Of a stretch of 64,000 bases of DNA, positions 38,551 to 46,689 are shown one piece after another (the stretch's first letter is position 1; every line of letters starts with the position of its first letter). The stretch covers positions 1-64,000 of the forward strand of contig NZ_CP012559.1 of the NCBI RefSeq assembly GCF_000831645.3. Reading direction: 5' to 3'. The stretch is from Companilactobacillus heilongjiangensis (GTDB lineage: Bacteria > Bacillota > Bacilli > Lactobacillales > Lactobacillaceae). The notes under the pieces were generated by a model. It worked only from the letters and a program-made list of their open reading frames with translations. It was not told the origin of the DNA and did no database searches. A program made the translations under genes and the position numbers.

Positions 38551-38588
38551 AATACCCTCGACAGTCTAGTTTGACTATCGAGGGTATT
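38551..38588 (+). terminator. intrinsic terminator
   Basis: AATACCCTCGA and TCGAGGGTATT, with an inner CAGTC/GACT, form the hairpin directly after the regulator gene. Confidence 0.8.
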
Positions 38589-38601
38589 TATTTTAAGGAC
38601 A

Positions 38602-38844
38602 TTATAATTGACCATGTTTATCATTATTCTTTCTTATGAAGTTAAACACGATAACTGATATCAGAATTATCGGAGTAAACGAAGTCAGAAATTTACTATT
38701 TGTCATAAGAAAATAAAGTTCTAACAGAGCCATCAAGAATAAAATGAACTTTAAGGTAATAACTAGATTTTTGTTCACTATAATCATCTTCTTAAATTGA
38801 TGGTGAATGGGTAAAATGCTTTTGAGTAAACTATTAATTTTCAT
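38602..38844 (-). CDS. possible small membrane protein
   Basis: About 80 residues with two hydrophobic segments (KFILFLMALLELYFLM and FTPIILISVIVFNFI) and basic ends. No family is recognised. I use ATG 38844; a TTG at 38874 is also in frame, and neither has a good ribosome site. The amino-acid composition is plausible for a real membrane peptide, but the call is weak. Confidence 0.35.
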   Translation of the reverse strand: MKINSLLKSILPIHHQFKKMIIVNKNLVITLKFILFLMALLELYFLMTNSKFLTSFTPIILISVIVFNFIRKNNDKHGQL

Positions 38845-38950
38845 TGAAATTATAGATCCATGCAATTGTAACAATCAATTATCAAGTATATACATAATGT
38901 TAATCTAAAAAATCATCATCTGTATTGGAACGCAGATAATGATTTTAGGG

Positions 38951-39814
38951 TTAACTATTTTTTTCGGCCAATTTCTCAGCCATTTCACCGTCAGGATAAA
39001 CAGTCAGCGTATCTGCTTTACCGGTAAATAAAACTAATCCTGGTTTAGCACCCTTTGGTTTATGTAACTGACGAACTTTCAAAACATCAACTGGGACTTG
39101 TTTCAAACCGCGGCCCTTACTGTAATAAGCAGCTAAACTAGCCGCCTCAAGCAGTGTCTGTTCACTTGGGTTAACGCTGTGAACGACCACGTGTGATCCA
39201 GCTAATTCACTGACATGCATCCAGTAATAATCTTTTTTGGCAGTGAGTGTTAGATGGTCGTTTTGAACGCTGTTTTTACCAACTTCAACTAGAACGTTGT
39301 CGGTCGTATAGAAGCGGCGAGGGTGAGCTGGCTCAGGTGCCTTTGATGAATGTAGAACTTTAGTTTTGATAGCATCTTCATCAATTAATTGTTGCTTAAC
39401 TAATTTAGCTTGTTCGGTGTCTTCGGCATCAAATGAGTGCTGACGTTGTAATTCTTGTTGTAACGCCGTTTCAGCTTTGGATAAATTGTTCTTGATTGTC
39501 TCAAGTCCACGTTTATCACGGTGATATTGGTGGAAATATTCTTCAGCGTTTTCCATGACTGATTTGTCGGTATCTAAATAAATCGTGATGTCTTTATCAG
39601 AATGGCTGTAATCTGGTAAAACCACATAGCCTTTTTGTTCATCAATTTGATTGACGTAAGTTTTTAGTAGGGTGCCTTTAACTTGTAAAATTTTGGCATC
39701 ACCGACTTTTTTGATTGCTTTTTTCAGTGAAGTAATTTGTTTTTTCGTGTGGTCAATTTGCCAGGCCATAGCTTCAATAACTTCAGTAGCAGTAGATTCT
39801 TGTTCAGTTGACAT
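38951..39814 (-). CDS. stand-alone NFACT-R (DUF814) protein, RqcH C-terminal-like
   Basis: 287 residues matching only the coiled-coil and NFACT-R part of RqcH/Fbp-family proteins. Residues ~1-145 are helical and charged; YYWMHVSELAGSHVVVHS and LAAYYSKGRGLKQVPVDV represent NFACT-R. Full-length RqcH is about 560-570 residues; the NFACT-N half is absent. ATG 39814 has its own ribosome site (TTGAGGT), so this is not a gene cut by the window. It may bind RNA or ribosomes; function is unknown. Confidence 0.75.
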   Translation of the reverse strand: MSTEQESTATEVIEAMAWQIDHTKKQITSLKKAIKKVGDAKILQVKGTLLKTYVNQIDEQKGYVVLPDYSHSDKDITIYLDTDKSVMENAEEYFHQYHRDKRGLETIKNNLSKAETALQQELQRQHSFDAEDTEQAKLVKQQLIDEDAIKTKVLHSSKAPEPAHPRRFYTTDNVLVEVGKNSVQNDHLTLTAKKDYYWMHVSELAGSHVVVHSVNPSEQTLLEAASLAAYYSKGRGLKQVPVDVLKVRQLHKPKGAKPGLVLFTGKADTLTVYPDGEMAEKLAEKNS

Positions 39815-39856
39815 TTATGGACCTCAATTCTTAACGTTGTACTTTGAGTATAGCAT

Positions 39857-39890
39857 TAAAAAAAGAGCTCTATTTTACTAGAACTCTTTT
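39857..39890 (-). terminator. intrinsic terminator after the azoreductase
   Basis: Read leftwards, AAAAGAGTTCT pairs with AGAGCTCTTTT and a T run follows; it overlaps the stop codon. Confidence 0.75.
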
Positions 39891-40519
39891 CCGGCTAATT
39901 CTGCTTTGGCATAAGCATGATCCAAAATTTCGATAGCGTGCATCGGATCTTTGTCCATACCTTCAGCGAAGACACCTGAATAATCGTCTACGCCCATCAT
40001 GTGCAACATAGTTTGTAAATATTGGTCGCCTAAATCATAAATCATTGAATCATTTTGAATTAGATTGTTATGATAGTTGCCACCACAGGACTGCAAATGA
40101 ATTGCTTTCTTACCATGCAAATCCCCAACGGACAAACCATCAGAATTGTAATGGAAAGTATGTCCAATTTGCATGACCATATCGATATATCTCTTCATTT
40201 CGGCAGGGATAAAGAGATTGTACATCGGATTGACGAAAATATACTTGTCGGCGTTGACGAATTCACTGACCCACTTTTGACGTGAATAATTGAAACGCTC
40301 TTCATCGGGATCCAACTTACTTTTGGCGAGATTCTTGTTATAAATTGAAATCGCAATTTTGTCTAATTTGAAGGGCATATACTCCGAGATATTGTGGACA
40401 ATAATTTCATCATCAGGATTTTTGGCAGTATATGAATTGATAAAGTGTTTATATAACTCATGTGTTGAAGAACCCTTGGCAGTTTCAGGGTGTGCATAAA
40501 TTACTAGTACTTTTGGCAT
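39878..40519 (-). CDS. FMN-dependent NADH-azoreductase / flavodoxin-fold quinone reductase
   Basis: A 213-residue cytosolic flavoenzyme that reduces quinones or azo compounds with NAD(P)H. KVLVIYAHP, the FMN-contacting NPMYNLFIPAEMKRYIDMV and SCGGNYHNN fit the AzoR family. Start ATG 40519 follows GGGG. A single gene whose upstream side holds a palindromic element. Confidence 0.85.
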   Translation of the reverse strand: MPKVLVIYAHPETAKGSSTHELYKHFINSYTAKNPDDEIIVHNISEYMPFKLDKIAISIYNKNLAKSKLDPDEERFNYSRQKWVSEFVNADKYIFVNPMYNLFIPAEMKRYIDMVMQIGHTFHYNSDGLSVGDLHGKKAIHLQSCGGNYHNNLIQNDSMIYDLGDQYLQTMLHMMGVDDYSGVFAEGMDKDPMHAIEILDHAYAKAELAGKEF

Positions 40520-40568
40520 ATTAAGGAAATCCCCTTTCTACAAATTTACTTATATTATATAACTGAAT

Positions 40569-40598
40569 AAAAAAACAAACTCACTATTGTGTGAGTTT
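40569..40598 (-). terminator. intrinsic terminator (leftward)
   Basis: AAACTCAC pairs with GTGAGTTT. Read leftwards it is followed by G then T7. It could end transcripts coming from the aldo/keto reductase. Confidence 0.65.
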
Positions 40599-40613
40599 AT
40601 TTAAAAATTTGTT

Positions 40614-40791
40614 GCCGCCGAAGGGTGCGAGGAAATTGAGGTTGCAGTGGGACCGGCTCGAGCCAAGGTCTCGACCCTCGCTTTTGAGCCGAAAATCACG
40701 TCTCAAAAGACGTCCTGTGATGTAAGACCGGAAAATCGCCGGCCTAACATCACTATCACGGCTACCTCATTTCCTCGCACCCTTCGGCTAG
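40614..40791 (+). repeat. palindromic intergenic element, copy C
   Basis: Begins GCCGCC and ends CGGCTAG. The outer arms are nearly perfect: CGAAGGGTGCGAGGAAA pairs with TTTCCTCGCACCCTTCG. The core has GGGACCGG, GAGCCAAGGTCTCG, TTTTGAGCCGA and GTCTCAAAAG. The inner hairpin is GTGATGT/ACATCAC plus CCGG. It occupies the gap of about 395 bp between azoreductase and aldo/keto reductase, where I see no gene. Confidence 0.9.
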
Positions 40792-40890
40792 TGTGTTTGT
40801 GTACTGTATTTAATTAGCAATATTTATTTAGGATACATTGAATTATATATCGTGCATAAATAACTTAGATATTACTATTAATCAAAATAG

Positions 40891-40912
40891 TGAATACTCT
40901 CAGCTCTGGAGA
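40891..40912 (+). repeat. short fragment of the palindromic element
   Basis: TGAATACTCTCAGCTCTGG is one outer arm of the B/F subtype without the rest. Like the remnant at 4873 it ends within a few bases of a stop codon (aldo/keto reductase, 40916). Confidence 0.55.
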
Positions 40913-40915
40913 GAT

Positions 40916-41836
40916 CTAAGGTAAATCGTTGCCTGCTGCGAAGTATACGTCGTACCACTCTTGTTTAGTTAATTCGATATCTCCACCTTTGGCACTGTCA
41001 GCGATGTGCTCAGGATTCATTGTTCCAATGATAACTTGGATGTTAGCAGGGTGTCTTAAAATCCAGGCTGCAGCGATGGCATTCTTGCTTACGTTATATT
41101 TGTCAGCTAGTTTTTGTAAAATTTCATTTAATTCTGGGAACTTGTCATTGTTGATAAATGTTCCGGCAAACATACCGTATTGGAATGGTGACCAAGCTTG
41201 AATTGTAACGCCCATACGTCTTGAAAATTCAAGGATTCCGCCGTCGTGATTGATTGAACGTGTGTCAGTCATATTTGTGTGCATACCGAAATCGACCATA
41301 CCAGTGTGCATGATGCTGAATTGAAGTTGGTTGAACATTAATCTTTGGTCAACAGCTTCTTGAACGAGTAAATATTGTTGAGGATTGAAGTTTGAAACAC
41401 CAAAGTGGCGAACTTTACCAGATTTTTGAAGTTCATCGAAAGCTTCGGCAACTTCTTCTGGCTCCATCAATGGGTCAGGACGGTGTAATAGGAATGAGTC
41501 TAGGTAGTCAACGCCTAGTCGTTCCAAAGATCCGTCAACGGCATCAAGGATATGTTTTTTAGAAAAGTCATATCTTTTGCCTGAAATAATGCCACCCTTT
41601 GATTGAATGTAAAGTTTATCACGGCTAACGCTACTCTTTTTTAATGCAGCACCGAAAACTTTTTCAGAATCTCCGCCACCATAAATGTCAGCAGAATCAA
41701 TAAAGTTGATACCACTGTCGTAGGCAACATCAATATCCTTGGCTGCTTGTTCTGGAGTCAGGCTGTTCATGCGCATGATACCAAGGGCTACCGCAGAAGC
41801 TTGCCAATTTGTGTCGCCAATATAAAGTTGTTTCAT
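40916..41836 (-). CDS. aldo/keto reductase
   Basis: A 306-residue NADPH-dependent carbonyl reductase with TIM-barrel fold. Catalytic Asp/Tyr in IDSADIYGGG, Lys in IQSKGG and His in LHRPDP are all present. GVSNFNPQQY and the C-terminal NPEHIADSAKG (coenzyme binding) support the YcsN-like AKR group. The substrate is unknown. ATG 41836 follows GGAGG. Confidence 0.88.
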   Translation of the reverse strand: MKQLYIGDTNWQASAVALGIMRMNSLTPEQAAKDIDVAYDSGINFIDSADIYGGGDSEKVFGAALKKSSVSRDKLYIQSKGGIISGKRYDFSKKHILDAVDGSLERLGVDYLDSFLLHRPDPLMEPEEVAEAFDELQKSGKVRHFGVSNFNPQQYLLVQEAVDQRLMFNQLQFSIMHTGMVDFGMHTNMTDTRSINHDGGILEFSRRMGVTIQAWSPFQYGMFAGTFINNDKFPELNEILQKLADKYNVSKNAIAAAWILRHPANIQVIIGTMNPEHIADSAKGGDIELTKQEWYDVYFAAGNDLP

Positions 41837-42169
41837 ATAAATGTTCCTCCAATTTTTAATATATCAATTTAATTATTGGGTGTCATTCTATAGAAGTCAA
41901 CCATAAAGATTGCGCTTACAATATGTATAGCTTTTGGAAAAAGCCAAAATCTTGTAAATCTTAAAATGTCGAACAAATTTTAATGAAATATGTAGGAGAC
42001 ATAAGATTGACTAATGTAAATTTACATAATTATGCTGAATTTTTACAGTAAAGGTATATATATTTCATTTAGTTATATAGTCTATAATTATTTTATATTT
42101 CAAATGTAAACGGTTCCAAGTTACGCTGTATGTGAAATAAGGCACATAGATTTCATATGAGGCTTTTTG
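41837..42169. promoter_or_regulatory. divergent promoter region with cre-like site at 42105-42118
   Basis: 333 bp, AT-rich, without a gene. TGTAAACGGTTCCA at 42105-42118 matches 13 of 14 cre positions and lies 52 bp before the MaoC-type hydratase start. Confidence 0.5.
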
Positions 42170-42607
42170 ATGAAAGAATATAAGATACTTTATGAAGGCG
42201 AATTAAAGGTGGGAATGAGTGGTTCAGTTTCCAAACGTATTACTGAGGAAGACGTTGAAACCTTTGCCAAAGTAACGGTCGATTATAATCCAATGCATAT
42301 GGATCAAGAATTTGCCGAGAGTACACAGTTCCATAAACGTATCGCGCACGGAATGTTATCCGCCGGTATGATTTCAGCCTGTTTAGGCACAAAAATGCCT
42401 GGACCTGGGGCCATTTACTTAAATCAATCGTTGAGATTTGATAAACCAGTTTATTTCGGTGATGTACTTGTAGCAACAGTTACAGTCGAAAAGATTGACC
42501 AAAAAGCACATTTCCAAATTGCAACATTATCAACCGTTGTAACTAATCAGAATGGGGATAAAGTTACTGAAGGTGAAGCACAGATAATGCCTGCAAAGAA
42601 AGATTAG
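42170..42607 (+). CDS. MaoC-like (R)-specific enoyl-CoA hydratase (PhaJ type)
   Basis: A 145-residue hot-dog-fold hydratase that adds water to trans-2-enoyl-CoA to give (R)-3-hydroxyacyl-CoA, or the reverse. The hydratase-2 motif DYNPMHMDQEFA supplies the expected catalytic Asp38 and His43, followed by RIAHGMLSAGMISACLG. ATG 42170 has GAGG seven bases upstream. It has a cre-like site and is the first of several acyl-CoA genes here. The physiological acyl chain is unknown. Confidence 0.87.
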   Translation: MKEYKILYEGELKVGMSGSVSKRITEEDVETFAKVTVDYNPMHMDQEFAESTQFHKRIAHGMLSAGMISACLGTKMPGPGAIYLNQSLRFDKPVYFGDVLVATVTVEKIDQKAHFQIATLSTVVTNQNGDKVTEGEAQIMPAKKD

Positions 42608-42610
42608 AGA

Positions 42611-42738
42611 GTGGAGACAGGGCGGTCAGCTCCTGAGCATTTGCGTACCTTCACGAATTATCCGCGTTTTTTGCGGATGATTTGGGAAGGTATGCAAAGC
42701 GGAAGGAGTTGCCCTGTCGGAACTCGTTTCAGAGCCAC
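42611..42738 (+). repeat. complex 128-bp palindromic element of a different family
   Basis: Nested arms pair: GTGG/CCAC outermost, GACAGGGC/GCCCTGTC, CTCCT/AGGAG, TTTGC-TACCTTC/GAAGGTA-GCAAA, and ATCCGC/GCGGAT with six T in the loop. It is not a standard terminator because the T run is inside the loop; a separate terminator follows at 42755. It shares no core with the six-copy family. Confidence 0.65.
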
Positions 42739-42754
42739 TGCATATATAAACAGA

Positions 42755-42793
42755 AAATAGCGCTAGTAATCAACTGAGATTACTAACGCTATT
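42755..42793 (+). terminator. intrinsic terminator
   Basis: AAATAGCGCTAGTAATC pairs with GATTACTAACGCTATTT with one mismatch. Confidence 0.8.
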
Positions 42794-42900
42794 TGTATGA
42801 ACACATGACAACTATATTATAGAAGAAACTGTCTTCTATATACAAGAAATTCACCAATAATTAAAGGAATTTCTTATACACGAAAGGTAATAGAGCCTAC

Positions 42901-42929
42901 AAAAAAACAGCCCTAACAAGTGGACTGTT
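42901..42929 (-). terminator. intrinsic terminator of the enoyl-CoA hydratase gene
   Basis: Read leftwards, AACAGTCC pairs with GGGCTGTT, followed by T5. Confidence 0.7.
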
Positions 42930-42961
42930 CTTCAGCGATAATTATATGGAGTGGAAATTTT

Positions 42962-43768
42962 TTATTTACCAGAGAACTTAGCGTGGCGTTTCTCAAGGAA
43001 TGCGCTCATACCTTCAGTTTGATCTTCTGTAGCAAATGTTTGTGCCCACATTTGTGTTTCGAAGTCGATAGCTGTATCCAATGGTAAATCAGCGGCACGG
43101 TCAATAACATATTTAGCCATACCAACGGCAATCAAACCATTCTTCATGATTGTCTTAGCGATTTCAGTTGCTTTGTCCATCAATTCTTCAGGAGCAGCAA
43201 TTTCATCAGCAATACCAACACGGTAAGCTTCATCAGCCTTGATCATTGTACCAGTAGCAATCATTTCCTTAGCTTTACCACGGCCAACAAGACGTGTTAG
43301 ACGTTGTGTACCACCAAATCCAGGAACTATACCAAGAGTAACTTCTGGTTGTCCGAACTTAGCTTTTTCTGAAACAATACGCATATCACATGATGAAGCT
43401 AATTCAAGACCTCCACCTAAACAGAAACCGTTAACGGCAGCAATAGTAAATTGTTTCAAGTTTTCGATCTTGCCGAATGAATTGTGAGCTAGTTTTGAAA
43501 GTTCAGCGGCTTGAATAGGATTCATGTCTCTCATTTGAGAAATATCTGCGCCAGCAACGAATGATCTATCGCCTGAACCTGTAACGATCAATACTTTAAT
43601 AGCATCTTCATTATTCTTAACAACATCTAGTGCTTCACCAATTTCTACCAATGTATCTGAGTTCAAAGCGTTTAGTGATTTTGGACGGTTAATAGATAAA
43701 GTAGCAATCCCGTCGTTAGCCTCTAGTAATACGTTTTCGAAATCTTTCATACCTGTTAATTCTGTCAT
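42962..43768 (-). CDS. enoyl-CoA hydratase / crotonase
   Basis: A 268-residue crotonase-fold enzyme that reversibly hydrates 2-enoyl-CoA to (S)-3-hydroxyacyl-CoA. Both catalytic glutamates are present: Glu122 in GFCLGGGLELASSCDMR and Glu142 in FGQPEVTLGIVPGFGGTQRL. The oxyanion-hole motif SFVAGADISQM is intact. It resembles short-chain (crotonyl-CoA) hydratases. Divergent from glpF across a region with a perfect cre site. Beta-oxidation partners (thiolase, 3-hydroxyacyl-CoA dehydrogenase) are not in the window. Confidence 0.9.
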   Translation of the reverse strand: MTELTGMKDFENVLLEANDGIATLSINRPKSLNALNSDTLVEIGEALDVVKNNEDAIKVLIVTGSGDRSFVAGADISQMRDMNPIQAAELSKLAHNSFGKIENLKQFTIAAVNGFCLGGGLELASSCDMRIVSEKAKFGQPEVTLGIVPGFGGTQRLTRLVGRGKAKEMIATGTMIKADEAYRVGIADEIAAPEELMDKATEIAKTIMKNGLIAVGMAKYVIDRAADLPLDTAIDFETQMWAQTFATEDQTEGMSAFLEKRHAKFSGK

Positions 43769-44155
43769 GTTAGTAACTTCCCTTCAAAGTTGTTACCAGC
43801 AAGTACTTTCGAGACCAATACTAAAGGTAAATTTTGAAAATGCAAATTTACGTCCGAAATTTGGTGATTATGAATGCCGAAAGCAAGGCTTTTTCAATTT
43901 CTGAAAAATTTTTTATACCCCCAAACTTTGTGAAAATTCATCTTTTTAAGATAATGTAAACGCTATCATACAGGCGAAAATTGTGACCTATAACATATAG
44001 TTATTAAAAGCATGAATAAATATCAATATTTACGTGGCTAAATTTCTCCGTTATAGTTCAGTTTGCTAAGTTGATTACGAGGTCGTAATTCATTTAATGA
44101 TTAAGGTATTGATCTATATTTTGACTTGGTAAAACTATTTTGGGGGTATTTAACA
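43769..44155. promoter_or_regulatory. divergent crotonase/glpF control region
   Basis: 387 bp without a gene. A perfect cre (TGTAAACGCTATCA, 43955-43968) lies between the two starts. ATTACGA-GG-TCGTAAT at 44074-44089 is a 7-2-7 palindrome about 65 bp before glpF and could be the operator of a local regulator. Confidence 0.6.
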
Positions 44156-44908
44156 ATGAGCGGAACTTGGGACGCACGCTTCGCAGCAGAGTTTTTTGGA
44201 ACGATGATTTTGGTATTATTCGGAAATGGTGCAGTTGCTAACTCATTTCTTAAAGACACGACCGGTAATGGGGAAAACGGCCAAGCCAATGGTGGTTGGA
44301 TCTTTATCGCCGTCGGATATGGATTAGGTGTTATGATTCCAGCAATGATGTTTGGATCAATCTCTGGTAATCATTTGAATCCAGCGATTACAATTGCACA
44401 AGCAGCCGCAGGGATTTTTCCTTGGGGTAAAGTTGCACCATATATTATTTTTCAATTTTTAGGTGCTATGGTAGGTCAACTACTAGTCTTAGTAATTTAT
44501 TGGCCATACTACAAACGTACTAAAGACGAGGGTGCAATATTCGCTACATTCTCAACTGGTGATACAGCCGGTAGTACAATGAACGGTTTTTGGACTGAAG
44601 CAATTGGTACAGCAATTCTAGTATTCGCAGCTATGGGATTGTATCGTGGAATGTTCTTCAAGCAAAGTATTGATATTGCTAACATCGGTGTAGGTTTAGT
44701 TATTACAACGTTAGTTATGTCAGTCGGGGGACCAACTGGACCAGCTTTAAATCCAGCTCGTGATTTGGGACCAAGACTAGTGCATGCATTCATGCCAGTG
44801 CCAAACAAAGGATCATCAAATTGGAATTATAGTTGGGTACCAGTAGTCGCTCCAATCGTCGGAGCAATTGTCGGAATCTTTATTTATAAAGGCTTCTTCG
44901 GACTATAG
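44156..44908 (+). CDS. glpF: glycerol facilitator / aquaglyceroporin, copy 1
   Basis: A 250-residue MIP-family channel with six helices and two NPA half-helices: GNHLNPAIT and GPALNPARDLGPR. Asp after the second NPAR is typical of glycerol-conducting (GlpF) rather than water-only channels. Lactobacillal members may also pass lactic acid, dihydroxyacetone or water. ATG 44156 follows GGGGG. A second channel gene is convergent to it 480 bp away; glpK and glpO lie 9 kb downstream. Confidence 0.88.
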   Translation: MSGTWDARFAAEFFGTMILVLFGNGAVANSFLKDTTGNGENGQANGGWIFIAVGYGLGVMIPAMMFGSISGNHLNPAITIAQAAAGIFPWGKVAPYIIFQFLGAMVGQLLVLVIYWPYYKRTKDEGAIFATFSTGDTAGSTMNGFWTEAIGTAILVFAAMGLYRGMFFKQSIDIANIGVGLVITTLVMSVGGPTGPALNPARDLGPRLVHAFMPVPNKGSSNWNYSWVPVVAPIVGAIVGIFIYKGFFGL

Positions 44909-44931
44909 ACAACTAAAAAGTACCGTAGTTT

Positions 44932-45000
44932 AAGGGCAAGAGTAATGGAACCTGCCGTGGATTTATAACCACAGCAGTCTCCATCACTCTTGCCCTTTTT
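44932..45000 (+). terminator. large intrinsic terminator of glpF
   Basis: AAGGGCAAGAGT pairs with ACTCTTGCCCTT around inner CCTGC-GTGG/CCAC-GCAG pairs, ending in T5. The region from here to 45155 shows no gene. Confidence 0.85.
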
Positions 45001-45155
45001 GTGTGTCGAAGTAAGCGCAGAACTATCTTTTTTTGTATTGAATTGGTGTTAATGGATCCGTGTTAGTGTAATAATTTGATGCTTGTATGTTGGGCCTTAA
45101 TCGCGTGTATTAAGAGACTCTGTTATATCTAATAACAATCAAGCGTATAAATAAA

Positions 45156-45333
45156 CTAGCCAGTGGGGTGCAAGAATTTCACCTGTAGTGAAGTGTGTTA
45201 TAAGGACGTAAGTCCTTATAACACAGGACGACTTTTGAGACGCGACCCTCGGCTCAAAATCGAGGCGCGAGACCGTACTGTGGCTCGCACCGGTCCCACA
45301 TCAGGTGAAAATTCTTGCACCCCACTGGCGGCA
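45156..45333 (-). repeat. palindromic intergenic element, copy D
   Basis: On the minus strand it opens GCCGCC and ends GGCTAG. The outer arms CAGTGGGGTGCAAGAATTT and AAATTCTTGCACCCCACTG are fully complementary. The core GGGACCGGTGCGAGCC, GGTCTCGCGCCTCGATT and GTCTCAAAAGTCGTCC is typical. The inner hairpin TGTGTTATAAGGAC/GTCCTTATAACACA is perfect. It lies between convergent channel genes. Confidence 0.92.
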
Positions 45334-45345
45334 GAGACCCCAAAC

Positions 45346-45379
45346 AAAAAAGCCGACCTTCATCTGAAGAATCGGCTTT
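45346..45379 (-). terminator. intrinsic terminator of the second channel gene
   Basis: Read leftwards, AAAGCCGA pairs with TCGGCTTT and T6 follows. Confidence 0.85.
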
Positions 45380-45388
45380 AATCAAATA

Positions 45389-46111
45389 TTAAGGAATCAA
45401 CATATACAACCAAGCGGCAACTGCACCACCAGCTAGAGGTCCAAGAACTGGAACCCAACTGTAAGCCCAGTCTGATTCGCCTTTGTTAGCAATTGGCAAA
45501 ATTTGGTGAGCAATACGTGGTCCTAAATCTCTGGCAGGGTTGATGGCATAACCGGTTGTCCCACCTAGTGAGAAACCAATTGATGTAATCAAGACACCAA
45601 CTACCATTGGATTTAATCCATCTGTGAACTTTCCACGTGTAAATGCTAAAAGTGCGAAAACAAGAACTAGAGTACCAATAAATTCACTGAGAAAGTTCAT
45701 TGGATAGTCACGAATTGCTGGTCCGGTAGCGAATGTACCAAGGATTGCTGCTGGATCATCAGTTTCTTTCCAATGTGGGTAGTAGTTAAGCCAAACGATT
45801 ACGGCACCAACTAAACCACCTAATGTTTGAGCAATCATATATGGTACTACGTATGACCATTTGAATAATCCGGCAATTGCCATTCCCAAGGTAACTGCGG
45901 GGTTCAAGTGTGCGGGACTTAAGAATGCTGAACAATAAAAACCAAGTGTAACTGCCAATCCCCATCCAAGTGCTATGGCAATCCAACCGGCTCCTTCAGC
46001 TTTCGACTTCTTCAGTGATACGGCCGCTACAACACCATCACCAAGAATGATTAAAACCATTGTCCCAATAAATTCTCCAAGTAACTGTAGCGTTAAGCTA
46101 TCATTCGTCAT
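45389..46111 (-). CDS. glycerol facilitator / aquaglyceroporin, copy 2
   Basis: A 240-residue MIP-family channel with PAHLNPAVT and GYAINPARDLGPR. The Asp of the second motif again indicates a glycerol-type pore. It is clearly diverged from copy 1. Related lactobacillal channels (GlpF1/LarD) carry lactic acid, so the two copies may differ in substrate. ATG 46111 follows GGAGG, and a cre-like site lies just upstream. Confidence 0.87.
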   Translation of the reverse strand: MTNDSLTLQLLGEFIGTMVLIILGDGVVAAVSLKKSKAEGAGWIAIALGWGLAVTLGFYCSAFLSPAHLNPAVTLGMAIAGLFKWSYVVPYMIAQTLGGLVGAVIVWLNYYPHWKETDDPAAILGTFATGPAIRDYPMNFLSEFIGTLVLVFALLAFTRGKFTDGLNPMVVGVLITSIGFSLGGTTGYAINPARDLGPRIAHQILPIANKGESDWAYSWVPVLGPLAGGAVAAWLYMLIP

Positions 46112-46689
46112 AATAAATCTCCTCCAATTTCACAATGATTACGCTTACATTTGAATTATACATGGCTAATAAAGGGATTACTATGCAATTCTATTGTGAA
46201 ACTATTGAGAATTTATTATGGAGAGTATGACAAGATTTTATAGGTTATCGAATTTTATCTGTATATAGGAGAAAAGACAGTCTTTTATTTAAAAAGTAAG
46301 AATATTATCTAGAAAATTATCAAAAACTAGAATGGTTTTTTACTAATAGACAACAAGATATTGTAACATGCAATATCTTGTTGTCTATTTTTAGTCTAAA
46401 CTGCTTCAATCGTTGGTATGACAAGATTATAACTGAATGTTATATCGCTGATAATCAAGTAATATTGGTTTGAACAATTGTAAAGGCTTACATTAGCAAG
46501 TGAAGATAGTTATTGATATCACAATGTGATGTGGCTATCGAGGTTTCGATCAAAATGAGGGAAATCATTTTAAGTTATCAAAAAACATTTGAAAACTCAA
46601 AACGCCAGCGAGTACTTTCAATCAAATGTTAAAAGATAATAATTGACTTCATTCATTCTATTAATTTGTTGATAAAGGTGGAGTTGAAT
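46112..46689. promoter_or_regulatory. regulatory region between the second channel gene and ter
   Basis: 578 bp without a gene. A cre-like site read leftwards (TGTAAGCGTAATCA, 46137-46150, 13 of 14) controls the channel gene. TGTAAAGGCTTACA at 46479-46492 resembles cre but has GG for CG. ATCACAATGTGAT at 46518-46530 is a 6-1-6 palindrome. A perfect 19-bp inverted repeat at 46345-46389 is listed separately. Confidence 0.5.
46345..46389 (+). terminator. orphan terminator-like 19-bp perfect inverted repeat
   Basis: AATAGACAACAAGATATTG and its exact complement flank a 7-base loop; T5 ends the right side. No gene runs into it from the left on this strand. Confidence 0.6.

Noticed and set aside
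45163-45381. 72-residue ORF
   Set aside because: It is a read-through of repeat copy D and the following terminator.
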